Source: Maricaulis sp. (GTDB lineage: Bacteria; Pseudomonadota; Alphaproteobacteria; Caulobacterales; Maricaulaceae). Taken from it: 64,000 bases of DNA. Positions 1 to 10,506 of the stretch are shown piece by piece. The translations under genes were made by a program, and so were the position numbers. Positions within the stretch are counted from its first letter, which is position 1, and the number at the start of each line of letters is the position of its first letter. Location of the stretch: positions 62,001 through 126,000 of the forward strand of contig NZ_JASBRI010000020.1 in the NCBI RefSeq assembly GCF_030149515.1, written 5' to 3'. Under the pieces are notes generated by a model. That model was not told where the DNA came from, did not search any database, and saw nothing but the letters and a program-made list of their open reading frames with translations.

Positions 1-139
1 CAACCTACACAATATAGTAAACGTAATAGAGAAGGCGTCTAAAAACAATTATGTATATAAATTCCACCTGCGCGAGCCCCTACTCGCACTTCGCGCACGG
101 TTCGACTATAAGTACTGGCCGACGGTGGAGGAATGCTGC

Positions 140-430
140 ATGGCGATCGCATCTGACGCGTCTGAAAGCGTACCAAACGCCAATAACGCGGTTGCCGAGG
201 CGGTCACTAGAAGCCAAAGAAACTCGAAAGCAGACTTCTTCAAGGCACTTCTGGTCGATATCGATGAACTTCTAGAAGACTTTCCTTTTGAAATTCCTGA
301 TAATTTCAAGCTATCGGACGAAACTATCGCCACGCTAGGAAACTGCATTCTCGAACTGGAAGCTAATTCTCTCGTAGATGGTCAATATATCAAACGACTC
401 CGACAGGGGATGCGCCATCGTTCGGACTGA
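140..430 (+). CDS. Hypothetical protein, 96 aa, in AT-rich left edge
   Basis: I do not recognise this family. The ORF track opens at a GTG (125), but the ATG at 140 has a strong Shine-Dalgarno GGAGGAA ending 6 nt upstream, so I start there. The product is acidic and probably alpha-helical, with a run of acidic and hydrophobic residues in the middle (DIDELLEDFPFEIPD), no signal peptide and no membrane segment. Base composition is clearly richer in A/T than the genes from 1.4 kb onward, which fits recent acquisition. It may be complete, but what lies upstream is outside the window. That it is a real gene rests on the good ribosome binding site and the even reading frame; function is unknown. 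Confidence 0.55.
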   Translation: MAIASDASESVPNANNAVAEAVTRSQRNSKADFFKALLVDIDELLEDFPFEIPDNFKLSDETIATLGNCILELEANSLVDGQYIKRLRQGMRHRSD

Positions 431-676
431 ACCCGCGCGCCACTATTGGTGATCTTCGTGACCACGCGACCCCAAAACCCCCTCTTCGACGCAGCGGATG
501 AGACGCGGGGTGAGACTTCCTATCTCACTCCACCTCGGCGTCATTTCGCCCAGATGATCCGTAAAAGCGGGATGCACCGCCGGGCCATACAAACCGATCC
601 AGAAGCAGGCACGATCCCCGCTGCAAGTCTCTAGAGAAAAATGAGTTTATGGACCCCAGTCCGCTTTCTTACCCGT
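431..676. other. Intergenic stretch without a convincing gene
   Basis: About 250 bp between two unrecognised convergent genes. The track offers a 62-aa ORF (446-634), but it opens at GTG with no clear ribosome binding site and has no recognisable domain. Near the end of the flanking minus-strand gene there is a short CCCGT/ACGGG inverted repeat (about 672-683), too small to call a terminator with confidence. The stretch could hold remains of a decayed gene. Confidence 0.4.
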
Positions 677-1396
677 TTACGGGATAACGTACGCTCGCTC
701 TTCAATCCGGTCAGGGTTTGGAGGGATTAGGATGACCTCGTCAAATACCCCTTTGTCGACCTTGGCGTCCTTGAAGAGCTCTCGGTCAAAATCATCGAGT
801 CCATGGGCCACGTGATCTACGAGTACGAGCATCCAATTGCGGTACTTTTGTTTGCGAGGTGCAATTTTTTTGCTCTTTTCCTGAATGGCGTGCTCGACGC
901 TCTTTGAAAGGATTTCCAAGAGCCACCCACCAGATGAATCATCAAAACCCCCGCCCAAGACGAACTGACGCCCCAAAGGCTTTGAAGCTTTTACGATTTC
1001 GACTTGGACAGTACCCGCCACACGCTGCCAGGTAGACGTTGCGAAGTCACCAGCAAGAAACTCATTCAAGGTTTGAACTAGAGCGCTCTGAAGGACCTTT
1101 CGCTTTGGCAGAGGGCGATCAAATTTAATCAAAACAAAGTAGCTGTCGGCACGCCCTTTCGTCTCAAACTTCTCAAGAACTTGACGCACCGTCTTCCACA
1201 GCGGAACGGCCGCTTCTTCTATACTCGCAACCTTCCCACTTGACGACTGCACCAGTTGATCAATTCGGCGCACCTCTACAGCAAGCGAGCCATCACAAAC
1301 GAAATCAGGGGGCACATTTCCGTCGGGCTCGTACTCAATCTTCGCCCAACCTTGACGTTCCAAAAAGACTTTCACCAAAGCTTCGGATCGATCCAT
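677..1396 (-). CDS. Hypothetical protein, 239 aa, directly behind guaA
   Basis: The family is not recognised. The N-terminal third holds PPDFVCDGSLAVEVRR, in which a D followed by an E-x-R pair on a predicted strand resembles, weakly, the PD-(D/E)xK nuclease fold; this is a suggestion only. There is no signal peptide or membrane helix, and the middle is lysine-rich. The ATG lies 3 nt after the guaA stop codon on the same strand, and its only possible Shine-Dalgarno (GGGAG or AGGGG) falls inside the last guaA codons. Expression is therefore probably coupled to guaA. Base composition is more AT-rich than guaA. It looks like cargo at the edge of an element inserted at the guaA 3' end. Confidence 0.7.
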   Translation of the reverse strand: MDRSEALVKVFLERQGWAKIEYEPDGNVPPDFVCDGSLAVEVRRIDQLVQSSSGKVASIEEAAVPLWKTVRQVLEKFETKGRADSYFVLIKFDRPLPKRKVLQSALVQTLNEFLAGDFATSTWQRVAGTVQVEIVKASKPLGRQFVLGGGFDDSSGGWLLEILSKSVEHAIQEKSKKIAPRKQKYRNWMLVLVDHVAHGLDDFDRELFKDAKVDKGVFDEVILIPPNPDRIEERAYVIP

Positions 1397-1399
1397 CCC

Positions 1400-2974
1400 C
1401 TACTCCCACTCAATCGTCCCCGGTGGCTTGCTGGTCACATCATACACCACCCGGTTCACGCCGCGGCATTCATTGATGATCCGGGTTGCCACGCGGCCGA
1501 GGAAATCGTGCTCGAACGGGTAGTAATCCGCCGTCATGCCGTCCACCGATGTCACCGCCCTGAGCGCCAGCACATGGTCGTAGGTGCGTTCGTCGCCCAT
1601 CACGCCGACGGTGCGCACGGGCAGGAGGACCGAGAAGGCCTGCCAGATCTTGTCATAGAGGCCTTCCTTGCGGATCTCGTCGATATAGATCGCGTCGGCC
1701 TTGCGCAGGATGTCGGCCTTTTCCTTCGAGACGGCGCCGGGGATGCGGATGGCCAGGCCCGGCCCCGGGAAGGGGTGACGGCCGACGAAGGCTTCGGGCA
1801 GGCCCAGCTCACGGCCCAGCGCCCGTACCTCGTCCTTGAACAGTTCGCGCAGGGGTTCCACCAGACCCATATTCATGCGTTCGGGAAGGCCGCCGACATT
1901 GTGGTGCGACTTGATCGTGACGGAGGGACCGCCATCGAAGGAAACACTTTCGATCACGTCCGGATAGAGCGTGCCCTGGGCCAGGAAATCGGCGCCGCCG
2001 GCCTCCTTCGCCTTTTCCTCGAACACGTCGATGAAGAGCTTGCCGATCGTCTTGCGCTTAACTTCCGGATCCTCGACCCCGTCGAGAGCCTTGAGGAACA
2101 TGTCTTCCGCATCGGCATGGATGAGCGGGATGTTGTAGTGTTCGCGGAACAGGGTCACCACCTCCTCCGCCTCGCCCAGCCGCATCAGGCCGGTATCCAC
2201 GAAGACGCAGGTCAGCTGGTCGCCGATCGCCTCGTGCAACAGCACGGCGACGACCGAGCTGTCCACGCCGCCGGAGAGGCCGCAGATCACTCGTCTGTCG
2301 CCCACCTGTTCGCGGACTTTCAGGATCGCCTCGTCCTTGAAGGAGGCCATCGACCAGTCGCCGGAAAGGCCGGCAATCGTGTGGGTGAAATTCCTCAGCA
2401 GGGCGGCGCCGCGCGGCGTGTGCACGACTTCCGGGTGGAATTGCACACCATAGAATTTGCGGTCCTCGTCGGCGATCGCGGCAAAGGGTGCATGGCCGGA
2501 CCTGGCAATCACCTTGAAGCCCGGCGGCAGGGCCGAGACGCGGTCGCCATGGCTCATCCACACGCGTTCTTCGTGACCGACGGGTCCGAACCCCTCGAAC
2601 AGCGGGCTGTCCTCGATCAGGGTGATGTCGGCGCGGCCGAATTCGCGATCGTCGGAGGCTTCCACCGATCCGCCCAGCTGGGCACACATCGTCTGTTCGC
2701 CATAGCAGATGCCCAGCACCGGTATCCCGCGGGTAAACACGCTCTCGTCGGCGCGGGGGGAATTGTCCCAGTGCGTGGAATGCGGCGACCCCGACAGGAT
2801 GATCGCCCTGGGATCGAAATCGTCGATAAAGGCCTTGTCGGCGCGGTTATAGGGGTGGATCTCGCAGAACACCCCGCTTTCGCGCACGCGCCGGGCGATC
2901 AGCTGGGTCACCTGGCTGCCGAAGTCGATGATCAGGAGCTTCTGGTGGTTTTCGTGAATGATGTCGTCGGTCAT
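1400..2974 (-). CDS. guaA: GMP synthase (glutamine-hydrolysing)
   Basis: Converts XMP to GMP using ATP and glutamine, the last step of guanine nucleotide synthesis in the cytosol. Three parts are visible: a class I glutamine amidotransferase with nucleophile GICYGEQ and the His-Glu pair in FHPEVVHT, an ATP-pyrophosphatase domain with P-loop SGGVDSS, and the dimerisation domain ending in PPGTIEWE. At 524 aa it has normal length. The track starts at a TTG (3007); I prefer the ATG at 2974 ([11 protein letters not shown]), though neither start has a strong Shine-Dalgarno. It is transcribed leftward into the 239-aa island gene. guaB lies about 3.7 kb away on the same strand. Confidence 0.97.
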   Translation of the reverse strand: MTDDIIHENHQKLLIIDFGSQVTQLIARRVRESGVFCEIHPYNRADKAFIDDFDPRAIILSGSPHSTHWDNSPRADESVFTRGIPVLGICYGEQTMCAQLGGSVEASDDREFGRADITLIEDSPLFEGFGPVGHEERVWMSHGDRVSALPPGFKVIARSGHAPFAAIADEDRKFYGVQFHPEVVHTPRGAALLRNFTHTIAGLSGDWSMASFKDEAILKVREQVGDRRVICGLSGGVDSSVVAVLLHEAIGDQLTCVFVDTGLMRLGEAEEVVTLFREHYNIPLIHADAEDMFLKALDGVEDPEVKRKTIGKLFIDVFEEKAKEAGGADFLAQGTLYPDVIESVSFDGGPSVTIKSHHNVGGLPERMNMGLVEPLRELFKDEVRALGRELGLPEAFVGRHPFPGPGLAIRIPGAVSKEKADILRKADAIYIDEIRKEGLYDKIWQAFSVLLPVRTVGVMGDERTYDHVLALRAVTSVDGMTADYYPFEHDFLGRVATRIINECRGVNRVVYDVTSKPPGTIEWE

Positions 2975-3202
2975 GCGCGCACAGACCCGCAGGCGCGGGT
3001 TTCCCAAAGGTCGATTTTCAAGGGGGATGGCCGAGTTGAAGTCAGCATGCGGCCCGATAGCGCGAGTCAGCGCGAATGGCTAGAGGCCAGCGGCACAGGG
3101 ACGGGAAATGACCGGTTCTGCCCCTTCCGGACCGATTGGACCTTGAACCCGTCCTCCGGCGGGCTCAGATTTGGGCTGTCCAAGCCGCACCGGGAGCCCG
3201 TC

Positions 3203-3799
3203 ATGTATCCGTTCCGCCTTGCCGTCCTGCCCGCCAGCCTCGTCCTGCTGGCAGCCTGCTCGCAACCGGCCGCCCAGGGCGACTGGGTTCTCGATGGCAG
3301 CGCCTCCCGTCTCAACTTCGTCTCGATCAAGGCCGGAGACGTGGCCGAAACACACCGTTTCACGGATCTGTCCGGTTCCGTCGCCCCGGGCGGCGAGGCC
3401 GAACTGGTGATCGATCTGGCCAGTGTCGATACCGGCATCGGGATCCGCGACGAACGCATGCGCGAACACTTTTTCGAAGTCGCGGATTTTCCGCAGGCCC
3501 GGATCACCGCCCGGATTGACCTGGCAACACTGGCCGAACTGGCCCCGGGCGAACGCACCACGCTTGCCGTCGACGCCACGCTCGACCTGCACGGAGCCAG
3601 CGTGCCCCTGGCCGCGGATGTGGTGGTGACCGATCTCAACGGCACCCGCGTACTGGTGGAAAGTGCCGCGCCGGTCGCCCTTCATGTCGGGGATTTCGGC
3701 CTCGGCGACGGTCTCGCAACCCTGCAGGACCTGGCCGGACTTCCCTCGATCACACCGGTCACGCCGGTGACGTTTTCGCTGGTATTCGAACGCGGCTAA
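3203..3799 (+). CDS. YceI-family lipoprotein
   Basis: A 198-aa exported protein. The N-terminus has a short basic and hydrophobic signal ending in the lipobox LLAAC, so the mature protein is probably anchored by lipid at Cys19 or so. The rest matches the YceI lipocalin-like fold (the family of polyprenyl-binding periplasmic proteins): opening strand WVLDGSASRLNFVSIK, middle EHFFEVADFPQARITA, and closing strand TPVTFSLVF. The start ATG has GGGAG 7-8 nt upstream; the long ORF in the track that runs in from 1256 is an antisense extension through guaA. It is transcribed divergently from guaA and converges on rsmB. The ligand is unknown. Confidence 0.88.
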   Translation: MYPFRLAVLPASLVLLAACSQPAAQGDWVLDGSASRLNFVSIKAGDVAETHRFTDLSGSVAPGGEAELVIDLASVDTGIGIRDERMREHFFEVADFPQARITARIDLATLAELAPGERTTLAVDATLDLHGASVPLAADVVVTDLNGTRVLVESAAPVALHVGDFGLGDGLATLQDLAGLPSITPVTPVTFSLVFERG

Positions 3800-5109
3800 C
3801 CGCGCCGCTCCATCACGCAGATATAGAAGCCGTCCGTATCCGTTCGGGCCGGCGAGAGCTGGAGCGCGCCATGGGCGCCCGTGCACGCTTCCAGGACGGT
3901 CCGGGCGCCATCGGCGAGCTGCCCCGTAGCCTCCATCACGTCCAGCGCAGGCACCGGCTGGAAGCCGTCCGTGCGCGCCAGAAAATCCGTGATCCGGTCC
4001 TCATTCTCCTCGGGCAGGACAGAGCAGGTGACGTAGACGAGACGGCCGCCGTGCTTCACATAGCCGCTGGCGCCATCGAGCACCGCATCCTGTTCGGCCA
4101 TGCGTTTTTCCAGGGCGGCGGGCCTGAGGCGCCACTTGGCGTCGGGGCGGCGGCGCCAGGTTCCCGTGCCCGTGCACGGCGCGTCGCAGAAAACGACATC
4201 CATCTTCTCAGGAAGATCGCCCAATACCTCGTTTTCCTTGCCGTCATGCACCTGGACATTGCGCGCGTCGGCGCGTTTCAGACGCGGCCATATAGCGCGC
4301 AGGCGGCGCCAGTCGATGTCCCAGGCATGGACCTGTCCGGTATTCATCAGGAGCGCCGACAGGGCGAGCGTCTTGCCGCCGGCGCCGGCGCACTAGTCCA
4401 GGATCTGCAGGCCCGGCCGGGCGCCCGATGCCAGGGCGGCGAGCTGGGAACCGATATCCTGCACCTCCACCCAGCCCTTGCCATAGGCGGGAATACTCTC
4501 GGCGGCCGCTGCCTTGCCGCGCGGATCGCGCTGGGGAATACGGATGGCGGAGCGCACCAGGCAGGCGGGTTCCGCAGCCTTCAGTTTCGACGACACCTCT
4601 TTGAAAGCCTTGTCGAAATCGACCTTTACTTCATTCACTCGAAGATCGACCGGGGCGCGTGAGGACAGGAGCCGCCCCTCCTCCGCCGCGGCCTCGCCAA
4701 AGGCCCGCAGAAGGCTTTCCTCCAGCCATTCAGGCACATCGCCGCGAATGTGGAGCGGGGCGTCCGAAATATCGCGGGAGAGCCCGTCCCGTTCGGCAGG
4801 AGTGAGCGGGTCCGGCGCGTGCTCGTCGCCCTCGAACAGCGCGTCGATCCCGTCGGCCGAGAGCCCCCAGATCCGGCCGGCCGTGCCCAGCGCCAGGGCC
4901 CGCGCCGAACCGCCGCCCATCGCGTGGGCGATCGAGGCCCGGTGCCGAAGCGCATCCAGAACCAGCCCGCCGATCCACGCCCTGTCGCCCGAGCCGGCAA
5001 AACGATGCGCCTTGCCCCAGTCGCGCACGGCATCCTTCACCGGCTGGTGCTGGCGCTGCAATGTGTCGAGGATCTCGATGGCCGCGGCAATGCGGGCGCC
5101 GTCTTTCAT
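3796..5109 (-). pseudogene. rsmB: 16S rRNA m5C967 methyltransferase RsmB, interrupted by in-frame TAG
   Basis: Two track ORFs (4393-5109 and 3796-4347) are one reading frame split by a single TAG at 4393-4395, about codon 239. The first half has the NusB-like RNA-binding domain and the start of the methyltransferase; the second has the cysteine motif DAPCTGTGTWRR and the second catalytic cysteine motif YVTCSVLPEEN. The stop falls inside SAM-binding motif I: the frame reads LQILD-stop-CAGAGGKTLAL, where homologues carry a tyrosine, leucine or similar residue. No frameshift is needed to join them. Neither half alone would have both SAM-binding and catalytic sites. It is either a real nonsense mutation, a base-calling error, or a readthrough case. 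It follows the DUF2867 gene by 27 bp. Confidence 0.88.
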
Positions 5110-5136
5110 GGTCCTGTCCCGGTCTGCGGCCGGCCG

Positions 5137-5676
5137 TCACGTCTCCGGCATGCGGAGCGGCAGCGCGATCGCCTTTTTGAGCGTGGCTTTCACCAGCTGT
5201 TTGTGGATGGGAAGGATGAGCGCCAGATAGACGTATCCGAACCCGTTGTGACGCTTGCAGCAGGTCGTCATGACGACTTTCGCCGCCGCACCGCGCGTGC
5301 GATGCACTGATAGACGAAAATCCTGGTGCCGGTCATCCTCCCCCAGCAGGACCTCGTCGGCTTCCAGCGCATAGAGGCGGAAGAAATTCACCCGGTCGCC
5401 GGGCCCTTTCTCGTGCGGCGCCTTGCCCCCGCCCTCGGCACGCAGCTGGCCGGTCGTCTTGAGCCCCAGCGGGGCGACGAGCGCATCGCGGAGGGCGATC
5501 AGCGCGTTGGACCAGCCGAACTCGACCGTGCCGAAATGCTCGGCGAAGGCATACGGCGCACAGTTCTGCAGGTCCGGGCGGCCATCCAGCGAGATGCTGT
5601 AGCAGTCCACATAATCGCACGGCGCGATATAGGCACCGATCAGGCTGCCGGGCGGCGGTGTATCCTTGCGGGGCAT
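5137..5676 (-). CDS. DUF2867 domain protein
   Basis: A 179-aa protein with no signal peptide. The C-terminal half carries the DUF2867 pattern: DFRLSVHRTRG, then a strand-rich TTCCKRHNGFGYVYLALILPIHKQLVKATLKKA close to the end. DUF2867 is related to START/SRPBCC-like folds and its function is not known. The start ATG has GGGAG at good spacing. It sits in a minus-strand run MAPEG - DUF3088 - DUF2867 - rsmB with gaps of 56 bp or less after the MAPEG/DUF3088 overlap, so co-transcription is likely. No link to RNA methylation is evident. Confidence 0.8.
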   Translation of the reverse strand: MPRKDTPPPGSLIGAYIAPCDYVDCYSISLDGRPDLQNCAPYAFAEHFGTVEFGWSNALIALRDALVAPLGLKTTGQLRAEGGGKAPHEKGPGDRVNFFRLYALEADEVLLGEDDRHQDFRLSVHRTRGAAAKVVMTTCCKRHNGFGYVYLALILPIHKQLVKATLKKAIALPLRMPET

Positions 5677-5732
5677 GCGGCAAACTCCCGGGGCCGGTCC
5701 TGCCCGCAGGATACACCTGCGGCCGCAGCCCC

Positions 5733-6101
5733 CTATTTCGGACGCGCTCCGCCATAGGCGGCGGCCAGCTGGCGGCAGATCGTTGCCGGGTCGGTGTAGA
5801 TGCGCCGTTCGTTCACGACAGCCTCGGGCTCTTCATGGGCGTGGCTGTCTTCGGCAAGAATCAGCGTCGGTGCGTTCTGGTGGTCGTCGTCCAGCAGCGC
5901 GACGATCTCGGTGCGCGGACGGGGATGGTCGATGCGCACCACGGTGATGCGGTCGGCCCAGTGCGGATTGACCGCCAGCGCGCCCTCCATCGTGCAGCAA
6001 TCGGCGCACAGCCAGGGGCCGCCTTCGGCATCGTCCCACTGTCCGGTGAGCAGGAAAAGCACGTCTTTCGACATGTCGATCATCGGCTGGTCCGTCATCA
6101 T
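5733..6101 (-). CDS. DUF3088 domain protein (thioredoxin-like)
   Basis: A 122-aa cytosolic protein matching DUF3088: opening KDVLFLLTGQW, a CADCC cluster where the family keeps a C-x-x-C-like motif, the phrase RIDHPRPRTEIVALL, and NAPTLILAED. The order strand - CxxC - helix - proline-containing strand recalls a thioredoxin fold, so a redox or metal role is possible but unproven. Its ATG overlaps the stop codon of the upstream MAPEG gene (ATGA-type overlap), which suggests translational coupling. Confidence 0.8.
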   Translation of the reverse strand: MMTDQPMIDMSKDVLFLLTGQWDDAEGGPWLCADCCTMEGALAVNPHWADRITVVRIDHPRPRTEIVALLDDDHQNAPTLILAEDSHAHEEPEAVVNERRIYTDPATICRQLAAAYGGARPK

Positions 6102-6514
6102 CGCGTGATTACCTCAATCGCCATGACGGTCCAGAATGCGGCGAGCACGAGCACGCCGGCCAGGAAGGCCATGAAGCGGTGCAGCATGTGATTGGTGGTG
6201 ATGTGGATCGCCACATGCACCAGGCGAACACACACCCAGACCCAGGCCAGGGCCAGCAGAACGGGACCTGCCACATCGTAAACGCCGGCAAAGGCAATGC
6301 CCGCATAGAATAGGATCGGCGTCTCCAGCTGGTTCTGGTAGGCGTTGGAGAATAGCATCGACCGTTTCGGCCACGTCTTCTGCCCCAGCGCCACCTCGGA
6401 CACTTTCACCTCACCGCGCCGGATCGCCGCGGTCCGCGTCAGCCCGGTCGCAATTACCAGGGCGAAGGTCAGCGCCACCTGCACCAGGACCGGATAGAGA
6501 AAAGCTGTGTTCAT
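6098..6514 (-). CDS. MAPEG family membrane protein
   Basis: A 138-aa integral membrane protein with four predicted helices, matching the MAPEG family (membrane-associated eicosanoid and glutathione metabolism proteins). The family signature region is seen in FSNAYQNQLETPILFYAG, followed by a helix with RLVHVAIHITTNHMLHRF. I start at the ATG at 6514 (MNTAFLYPVLVQ), since the longer ORF adds a basic, non-membrane leader without support. It follows guaB after 129 bp on the same strand and overlaps the DUF3088 gene by 4 bp. Many bacterial MAPEG proteins have no known substrate; glutathione-transferase activity is only one possibility. Confidence 0.85.
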   Translation of the reverse strand: MNTAFLYPVLVQVALTFALVIATGLTRTAAIRRGEVKVSEVALGQKTWPKRSMLFSNAYQNQLETPILFYAGIAFAGVYDVAGPVLLALAWVWVCVRLVHVAIHITTNHMLHRFMAFLAGVLVLAAFWTVMAIEVITR

Positions 6515-6643
6515 CGCATAACTCCCGTTCAAGCCGCTCTCCCGGCGGCGACACGGGACCCTAGTCAGGCTTCCCGGCGTGCGACAGCCATCCCGGTGGA
6601 TGGCTGCCATACGCCAGTTTTTGCAGCGGTTTCGCGTCCGCAA

Positions 6644-8167
<1,524 letters not shown>

Positions 8168-8283
8168 TCAAACACCGAATGCGGATCAATGGTCACAAAG
8201 CCGGAAAATTCTCGCGCCATGGATCGATTGTTAACGCCTTCCAGCTAGGTTCCCCGCGAATTGTACGACGAATGGGGGCTGGC

Positions 8284-10326
8284 ATGCGGGTCATCACCTG
8301 CCTGTTCACCGAACACAATCTCTGGCTCGTCCTGCTTGCCGCAGCCATGTGTGTGACCGGGTGCGTTGTGACACTGCACCTGTTTCGCCGTGCCCTGCGC
8401 ACGGGCGGACCGGAGAAGGCCGGCTGGCTGTTCCTCACCGCCGTCTGCGCCGGATCCTCGATCTGGACGACGCATTTCATCGCCATGCTGGGCTACCAGC
8501 CCGGCGTGCCGGTGAGTTTCGATGCGGCCCTGACCCTGTTCTCCATGATCATTGCCATCGCCGGCACGGCCATCGGCCTGGCCATCGCTGCTGGCCGGTT
8601 CGGCCGCGCCGCGCCGGTCTTCGGCGGCGCGATCTTCGGTCTCGCGATCGCCGCCATGCATTTCACCGGCATGTTCGCCTACCGGGTCGACGGGCTGGTG
8701 GCCTGGGACCAGACCTATGTGACGGCTTCCATCCTCCTCTCCGTCGGACTTGCCGCCGCCGCCTTCCAGGCCGTGTACCGCTGGAAATCCGGCGCGCGCA
8801 TCTTCGTGGCCCCGGGAATTCTCGTCCTGGCCATCGTCACCCTGCACTTCACAGCCATGGCGGCCTTCCAAGTCACGCCGCTGGCCGGCATGGAGACCGG
8901 TGCCGACAGCGCCGCCTTCCGGGCCATGGCGCTTTCGGTCGCCGTGGCCGGCCTGGTCATCGTCGGCACGGGCGTGTCCAGCTATCTGATCGATTTCCGT
9001 GTCCGCGAGGACTCCGACGAGCAATTGCGTCACATGGCGCTGCACGATCCGCTGACCGGCCTGCCCAACCGCACCAGTTTCAATGCCCATCTCGATGCCT
9101 GTCTGGCAGATGCCGAAACCGCCAACAGTCTCGCCGTGGTCGGCATCGATCTGAACCGTTTCAAGGAAATCAACGATGTCTGGGGCCATGAGGCCGGCGA
9201 TGCCGTCCTGTGCACCCTGGCCGACCGGTTGAAGGCCTTTGCCGGCCAGACCCATTTCGCCGCCCGCCTCGGCGGGGACGAATTCTGTGTCGTGTTGCAC
9301 ACCGACACGCGAACCGCCCTGCAGGAACGCGTGGAGGCGATCGAGGCCCTGTTCAACGAGCCCGTGGTCTACGGCGAATATGAATCGGCGACCGGCGCCA
9401 GCCTCGGCGTTGCCGTCTATCCGCATGACGGCAAGGACCGCGATGCGCTGGTCCGCAATGCCGACCTGGCCATGTACAAGGCCAAGATCGATCCGATGCT
9501 CGATGTCTGTTTCTACGACACCGAGCTGGGCGAGGAGGTTCGCGAACGCCGGGCCCTGGCAAACGATCTGCGCAGCGCGATCGAGACCGACCAGCTGGAA
9601 CTGCACTACCAGGTCCAGACCTCCATCGGCACGGGCGAAGTGCGCGGCTTCGAGGCCCTTCTGCGCTGGACCCATCCCGCGCGCGGCCCGGTCCCCCCGG
9701 CCGATTTCATCCCGCTGGCCGAAGCCAACGGGCTCATCCTGCCGCTCGGCGAATGGGTGCTGCGCCGGGCCTGCCGCGATGCGGCCGGCTGGGGCAATGA
9801 CCACAAGGTCGCGGTGAACCTGTCCGCCGTGCAGCTGACCCATACGGGCCTGCCGCGGCAGATCCAGCAGATCCTGCTCGAGACCGGCCTGCCTGTCAGC
9901 CGGCTCGAGATCGAGCTGACCGAGACCGCGCTGATCAAGGACAAGGTGCAATCCCTGCACATCATGCGTCAGATCAAGGCGCTGGGCGTGTCGGTCGCGC
10001 TCGACGATTTCGGCACCGGCTATTCCTCGCTGGACATCCTGCGCACCTTCCCCTTCGACAAGATCAAGCTGGACAGGTCCTTTACCGAGGAATTGGAGAG
10101 CGACCACCGCTCCCTCGCCGTGGTACGTGCCATCCTCGCCCTCGCCAAGAGCCTGGGCATCCCGGTCCTCGCCGAAGGCATCGAGACAATGAACCAGCTC
10201 TCGCTGCTGAAGGACGAGGCCTGCGACGAAGGCCAGGGCTTCTATCTCGGCCGCCCGGCTCCGATGGACGCTCAGGGCTCCGCCGTCTCGGGCGAACCCG
10301 GCCTCCCGCGGTCCGGCGCCGCCTGA
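8284..10326 (+). CDS. MHYT-GGDEF-EAL cyclic-di-GMP protein
   Basis: A 680-aa membrane signalling protein. The first 240 residues form seven hydrophobic helices with three MHYT-like repeats (HFIAMLGY, HFTGMFAY, HFTAMAAF), a sensor module proposed to bind copper and respond to diatomic gases. Then come a GGDEF domain with an intact LGGDEF (about residue 331) and an EAL domain with EALLRW (about 456), DDFGTGYSSL and VLAEGIE. Both catalytic signatures look intact, so it could make and break cyclic di-GMP; which activity dominates cannot be read from sequence. I start at ATG 8284; ATG 8272 in frame is an alternative. It is divergent from guaB. Confidence 0.93.
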   Translation: MRVITCLFTEHNLWLVLLAAAMCVTGCVVTLHLFRRALRTGGPEKAGWLFLTAVCAGSSIWTTHFIAMLGYQPGVPVSFDAALTLFSMIIAIAGTAIGLAIAAGRFGRAAPVFGGAIFGLAIAAMHFTGMFAYRVDGLVAWDQTYVTASILLSVGLAAAAFQAVYRWKSGARIFVAPGILVLAIVTLHFTAMAAFQVTPLAGMETGADSAAFRAMALSVAVAGLVIVGTGVSSYLIDFRVREDSDEQLRHMALHDPLTGLPNRTSFNAHLDACLADAETANSLAVVGIDLNRFKEINDVWGHEAGDAVLCTLADRLKAFAGQTHFAARLGGDEFCVVLHTDTRTALQERVEAIEALFNEPVVYGEYESATGASLGVAVYPHDGKDRDALVRNADLAMYKAKIDPMLDVCFYDTELGEEVRERRALANDLRSAIETDQLELHYQVQTSIGTGEVRGFEALLRWTHPARGPVPPADFIPLAEANGLILPLGEWVLRRACRDAAGWGNDHKVAVNLSAVQLTHTGLPRQIQQILLETGLPVSRLEIELTETALIKDKVQSLHIMRQIKALGVSVALDDFGTGYSSLDILRTFPFDKIKLDRSFTEELESDHRSLAVVRAILALAKSLGIPVLAEGIETMNQLSLLKDEACDEGQGFYLGRPAPMDAQGSAVSGEPGLPRSGAA

Positions 10327-10506
10327 AAGCGCGGCCGCCGTACCCGCTTGCGCGCAGCGCGCGTCCCGTGCGGATAGCGGCTCAGCGTTTTCCAGGCCTT
10401 GCGCCAAGTTCCAGATAGTGTGCCTCGCGCCTCAGGGAGAAGGGCTGAGGGACTGGCGGGCTTCCCATCATCCGGCCTCACGTCCGCCGGCAAACGCCGG
10501 CTGCCC
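10327..10506. other. Convergent intergenic spacer with small hairpins
   Basis: This 180-bp spacer lies between the MHYT-GGDEF-EAL gene and the end of rlmE. It contains CCTCAG-N9-CTGAGG (10430-10450) and GCCGGC-aaac-GCCGGC (10486-10501). Neither is followed by a T-run, so they are possible but weak terminators for the two converging genes. No coding sequence is apparent. Confidence 0.4.

Noticed and set aside
446-634. 62-aa ORF between the first two genes
   Set aside because: GTG start, no clear ribosome binding site and no family features; may be chance or a gene remnant.
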